Shown one piece after another: positions 37,664-40,877 of a DNA stretch of 40,877 nt. The stretch spans positions 1-40,877 of the forward strand of contig JAHWKL010000009.1 of NCBI GenBank assembly GCA_019347915.1. Direction: 5' to 3'. Origin of the DNA: Actinomycetota bacterium. GTDB lineage: Bacteria > Actinomycetota > Acidimicrobiia > Acidimicrobiales > CADCSY01. A program made the position numbers and the translations under genes. The number at the start of each line of letters is the position of its first letter. Positions within the stretch are counted from its first letter, which is position 1. Below the pieces are notes generated by a model. The model was not told where the DNA came from. It worked only from the letters and a program-made list of their open reading frames with translations, and ran no database searches.

Positions 37664-37669
37664 TAGTCT
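37664..37669 (+). promoter_or_regulatory. -10 element, leaderless spacing, MFS gene
   Basis: TAGTCT lies 6 nt before GTG 37676 in the 36-nt topA-MFS gap. Confidence 0.45.
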
Positions 37670-37675
37670 TCCGCC

Positions 37676-39160
37676 GTGGCCCAGGCTCGACGCCGGCCGG
37701 AGCCGGAGCTTCGGGATGCCGAGGCCGGGAGGCAGGGGCAGGACGCCCCCGACGACGAGGGCCCCACCCGCCCCCTCCCTCCGGTCCCCGCCGCCGCCCT
37801 CCGATCGGGCGGCCCCTCGCCCGTGGTCCGCCTGTTCGGCTCCGACAACTTCTTCCGGTTGTGGCTGGCGCAGGTGGTGTCGGCCCTCGGCGACTGGATC
37901 GGCTTCTTCGCCATCGTCGCCATCGCCACCCGCATCGGCGGGGAGTCCTCGGGTGTGGCCATCGGCGTGGTGATGACGGCGCGCATCCTGCCCGGGTTCT
38001 TCCTCGCACCCGTCGCCGGCGTCCTGCTCGACCGCTGGAACCGCAAGCGAGTGATGGTGACATGCGACATCGGGCGGGGCCTGACGCTTGCCGTCCTGCC
38101 CTTCGTCACCACCATCCCTCAGCTGGTGCTGGCCTCGTTCGTGCTGGAGGTGTTGACCCTGATGTGGTCGCCGGCCAAGGAGGCCGAGGTGCCCAACCTC
38201 GTCCCCGAGCGGCACCTGGCCACCGCCAACTCCCTGTCGCTGGTCGCCGCCTACGGGACCTTCCCGGTGGCCGCCGCCATCTTCGCCGGCCTGGCCACGG
38301 CCGCCGGCCGGCTCGCCGACAACGACTCGCTGGCCTTCCTCCCGCTGACCCAGGAGTCGCTGGCGGTCTACTTCGACGTGGTGACGTTCTTCCTCTCCGC
38401 GCTGCTCATCTCCACCTTGGCCCTCACCAGCGGCCGCCCGCGGACGACCAGGCGCCGGCGCATCGACTTTGCCCAGACCTTCCACGAGCTCAAGGAGGGT
38501 TGGCGCTTCATCGTCGTCAACCCCAGGGTCCGGGCGGTGATGGTCGGCCTGGGCACGGGGCTCATCGGCGGCGGCATGCTGGTGCCGCTGGGCCAGCTGT
38601 TCACCCGCGAGGTCCTCGGCGGGGGCACCGCCGGCTTCGGCTTGGTCCTCTTCGCCCTGGGCACGGGCATGGCCCTCGGGGTGGTGGTGGTGTCGGTGTT
38701 CCAGGCCCGGCTGCCCAAGCCTCGGGCCTTCACCGTTGCCGTGGTGGTGGCCGGTGGATCGCTGCTGTTGGGGGCCTCGATGTCGTCGCTGGCGCCGGCG
38801 CTGGTGCTGGTGGCCCTCCTGGGCGCCGCCGCCGGGTGTGCCTACGTCCTCGGCTTCACCATCCTCCAGGAGAGCGTGTCCGACCACATCCGGGGGCGGA
38901 CCTTCACCGCGCTCTACACCGTGGTGCGCCTGTGCCTGCTGATCGCCTTCGCCGTGGGGCCCTTCCTGTCCGGGGTCCTCGGGGGTGTGTCGAGCCGCTT
39001 GTTCGGCGGTGAGATCTCGCTGGGCGAGCTCACCATCAGCGTCCCCGGTGTGCGCCTCACCCTGTGGTTGGCGTCGATCATCATCATCGTCGCCGGCGTC
39101 CTCGCCGGCCTCGTGCTGGCCGAACCCGAGGACGGCGAGCGGGATCCCCTCCGGCCGTGA
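37676..39160 (+). CDS. MFS transporter, EntS/MFS_3-like
   Basis: A 494-aa permease with a 50-residue charged, Pro-rich cytoplasmic start and about 12 hydrophobic helices. The first helix region [20 protein letters not shown] and the loop [13 protein letters not shown] are typical of the enterobactin-exporter-like MFS_3 group. The substrate is unknown. The GTG start follows a TAGTCT -10 by 6 nt. The stop overlaps the tmk GTG (GTGA). In some actinobacteria a comparable MFS module is fused to thymidylate kinase; here the genes are separate. Confidence 0.88.
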   Translation: MAQARRRPEPELRDAEAGRQGQDAPDDEGPTRPLPPVPAAALRSGGPSPVVRLFGSDNFFRLWLAQVVSALGDWIGFFAIVAIATRIGGESSGVAIGVVMTARILPGFFLAPVAGVLLDRWNRKRVMVTCDIGRGLTLAVLPFVTTIPQLVLASFVLEVLTLMWSPAKEAEVPNLVPERHLATANSLSLVAAYGTFPVAAAIFAGLATAAGRLADNDSLAFLPLTQESLAVYFDVVTFFLSALLISTLALTSGRPRTTRRRRIDFAQTFHELKEGWRFIVVNPRVRAVMVGLGTGLIGGGMLVPLGQLFTREVLGGGTAGFGLVLFALGTGMALGVVVVSVFQARLPKPRAFTVAVVVAGGSLLLGASMSSLAPALVLVALLGAAAGCAYVLGFTILQESVSDHIRGRTFTALYTVVRLCLLIAFAVGPFLSGVLGGVSSRLFGGEISLGELTISVPGVRLTLWLASIIIIVAGVLAGLVLAEPEDGERDPLRP

Positions 39161-39771
39161 CGAGGGGACGTCTCGTGGTCCTCGAAGGAGGGGAGGGGTG
39201 CGGGAAGTCGACGCAGGCCTCGCTCCTCGCCGACCGCCTCGGGGCGGTGCTCACCCGGGAGCCGGGGGCCACCGAGGTGGGCGAGCGCATCCGTGCCCTG
39301 GTGCTCGATCCGGCGTCGGCCGATCTCGACGCCCGGGCCGAGGCCCTGTTGCTGGCCGCCGCCCGGGCCCAGCACGTGGCCGAGGTCATCCGTCCCGCCC
39401 TCGAGCAAGGCCGCCATGTCGTGAGCGACCGCTTCACCGGGTCGCTGCTGGCCTACCAGGGCTACGGGCGGGGCCTTCCGCTCGACGACCTCCGCTCGCT
39501 GTCCGCCTTCGCCACCGACGGGCTCGACCCCGACCTGGTGGTGCTGCTCGACCTCCCGCCGGCGGTGGCCGCCGGTCGTCGCGGCGCCGCCCCCGACCGC
39601 CTGGAGTCGGCTGGTGACGCCTTCCACGCCCGGGTGCGCCACGGCTTTGCCGCCCTGGCTGCCGCCGAGCCCGGGCGGTGGGCGGTGGTGGACGCCGGCG
39701 GGTCGCCCGGCGAGGTGGCCGCCCGGGTGTGGGCGGTCGCCGAGTCCCGTCTCCACCTGAGTCACCGGTGA
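39157..39771 (+). CDS. tmk: thymidylate kinase
   Basis: Phosphorylates dTMP to dTDP. The 204-aa protein has P-loop [11 protein letters not shown] (about residues 9-19), [13 protein letters not shown] (the DRF motif), and a lid region with Arg residues ([12 protein letters not shown]). The GTG start overlaps the MFS stop by 4 nt, and its own stop overlaps the holB start in the same way, giving a coupled tmk-holB pair as commonly found. Confidence 0.94.
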   Translation: MTRGRLVVLEGGEGCGKSTQASLLADRLGAVLTREPGATEVGERIRALVLDPASADLDARAEALLLAAARAQHVAEVIRPALEQGRHVVSDRFTGSLLAYQGYGRGLPLDDLRSLSAFATDGLDPDLVVLLDLPPAVAAGRRGAAPDRLESAGDAFHARVRHGFAALAAAEPGRWAVVDAGGSPGEVAARVWAVAESRLHLSHR

Positions 39772-40874
39772 GCGGCCCGTCGCCGGCCGCCGACGGGGAC
39801 GCCTTCACCGCCGTCGCCGGCCAGCCGGGCCTGGTGGCGGCACTGCGGGCGGCGGCCGCCGCTCCGGTGCACGCCTACCTGCTGGCCGGGCCCGCCGGCG
39901 CGGGCACGGCGGCCGCGGCCGCAGCCTTCGCCGCCGCTCTCCTGTGCCCCTCGGGTGGCTGCGGCCGCTGCCGCGACTGCCGCCTGGCCCTGGCCGGCGC
40001 CCATCCCGACGCCGTCACCTTCGAGCCCGAGGGAGCGTTCCTACGCCTGACCGACGCCGAGGAGATCTCCCGCCTCGCCGCCCGCACCCCCGTCGAGGGG
40101 CGGCGCAAGGTGCTGGTGCTCACCGACTTCCACCGCGTGCGCCAGGTCGGTCCGGCCCTGCTCAAGACCATCGAGGAGCCGCCGGCCAGCACGGTGTTCG
40201 TCATCCTGGCCGACACCGTTCCCCCCGAGCTGATCACCATCGCCTCCCGGTGCGTGCGCATCGACGTCGCCCCGCTGGCCCCCTCGACGCTGGCCGACCT
40301 GCTGGAGGGCGAAGGGGTGCCGCCGGAGCAGGCGCGTACCGCCGCCGAGGCGGCGGCGGGCAGCCTCGACCGGGCCCGGCTGCTGGTGTCCGACCCCGGC
40401 CTGGCCGCCCGCCGCCAGGCGTGGGCCCACCTGCCGGAACGCCTCGACGGCACCGGCGCCGCCGTGGCCGTGGCGGTGTCCGAGCTGCTCGACCTGGTGG
40501 AGGCGGCAGCCGAGCCCCTGCGCCGGGCCCAGGCCGGCGCCGCCGCCGAGCTGGAGGAGCGGGTGGCGGCCTCGGGCGAGCGCGGCTCGGGGCGCTCCCG
40601 CCTGGAGGCGTCGCAGCGCCGGGCCCTGCGCCGGCACCGCGCCGACGAGCTGCGCTTCGGCCTGGCCACCCTCGCCCGCCGCTACCGGGACGCGCTGGTG
40701 CGGGACGGGACCGACGTGGCCGCCCGGGTGGCCGCCGTCGACGCCGTCAACGCCGCCGCCGAGGCCCTCACCCGCAACCCCAACGAGCCCCTGCTCCTCC
40801 AGGCGCTGTTGCTGCGCCTCCCTCCGCTCTCACCGGCACCCGCTAGCGTGACCGAGGTCCGCACGCCCGAGTAG
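39768..40874 (+). CDS. holB: DNA polymerase III delta' subunit
   Basis: Clamp-loader subunit. The 368-aa protein has a degenerate P-loop (GPAGAGTAA, catalytic Lys absent, normal for delta'), a zinc module CPSGGCGRCRDCR, LLKTIEEPP and the conserved SRC in ASRCVRID. The C-terminal half is helical and less conserved. The GTG start overlaps the tmk stop. Its stop codon TAG overlaps the start of a probable tRNA at the window edge. Confidence 0.93.
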   Translation: MSGPSPAADGDAFTAVAGQPGLVAALRAAAAAPVHAYLLAGPAGAGTAAAAAAFAAALLCPSGGCGRCRDCRLALAGAHPDAVTFEPEGAFLRLTDAEEISRLAARTPVEGRRKVLVLTDFHRVRQVGPALLKTIEEPPASTVFVILADTVPPELITIASRCVRIDVAPLAPSTLADLLEGEGVPPEQARTAAEAAAGSLDRARLLVSDPGLAARRQAWAHLPERLDGTGAAVAVAVSELLDLVEAAAEPLRRAQAGAAAELEERVAASGERGSGRSRLEASQRRALRRHRADELRFGLATLARRYRDALVRDGTDVAARVAAVDAVNAAAEALTRNPNEPLLLQALLLRLPPLSPAPASVTEVRTPE

Positions 40875-40877
40875 CTC
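40865..40877 (+). tRNA. probable tRNA, 5' end only, cut by window
   Basis: GCCCGAG-TA-GCTC has the canonical layout of tRNA positions 1-13: a 7-nt acceptor strand, U8, A9, then a G10-C13 D-stem strand. The bases U8-A9-G10 would serve as the holB stop codon. The identity cannot be told from 13 nt. Confidence 0.5.

Overview
The window is GC-rich bacterial DNA with very G/C-biased third codon positions and many GTG starts. It reads as an actinobacterial chromosome. The gene order (hpf-secA-prfB-ftsE-ftsX-M23 peptidase; topA-MFS-tmk-holB), an RF2 gene without a programmed frameshift, and frequent leaderless-looking starts suggest an Acidimicrobiia-like lineage; that placement is inference. Almost all of it is ordinary chromosome. 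The only clear mobile DNA is one 5'-truncated IS481-type element beside a tRNA-Ser gene.

Layout. 1-2.1 kb: ahcY converging on a YczE-like membrane protein gene. 2.1-2.5 kb: mosaic hairpin repeats, related to a second locus at 20.5-20.8 kb in the opposite orientation. 2.5-3.5 kb: a tiny membrane protein gene divergent from a frameshifted comF. 3.46-3.62 kb: a strongly structured untranslated segment, a candidate raiA-motif RNA, ahead of hpf. 3.8-11.3 kb: hpf, secA, prfB, ftsE, ftsX and a secreted coiled-coil M23 peptidase (ribosome hibernation, export, termination, division-site wall hydrolysis). 11.4-12.5 kb: iron storage (unknown 122-aa protein, Bfd, Bfr). 12.5-14.5 kb: membrane-anchored metzincin-like protease, IS481 remnant, tRNA-Ser(UGA). 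14.5-18.4 kb: pheA divergent from larB-larC (nickel-pincer cofactor) and a MauE-thioredoxin fusion. 18.4-20.5 kb: AI-2E/PerM-family exporter divergent from a hemerythrin with a lysine-rich tail. 20.8-25.8 kb, minus strand: tandem SagB-type oxidoreductase, membrane-anchored sulfite-oxidase-like molybdoenzyme, YtkA-like protein and multicopper oxidase, with a divergent DtxR-family regulator. 26.7-34.7 kb: six tightly coupled genes (three glycosyltransferases, an ABC exporter, two aminoglycoside-phosphotransferase-like kinases). 34.8-40.9 kb: topA, MFS transporter, tmk, holB, and the first bases of a probable tRNA.

The best candidate for an undescribed system is the six-gene glycosyltransferase/ABC exporter/tandem kinase operon. 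Its overlapping starts imply coordinated production of one exported or envelope glycan or glycoconjugate, and both kinases appear to carry a duplicated N-lobe and a Gln in place of the usual metal-binding Asn. Also notable are the mosaic repeat family, the structured RNA before hpf, and a recurring TAnnnT-N6/7-start arrangement pointing to leaderless transcripts for several core genes.
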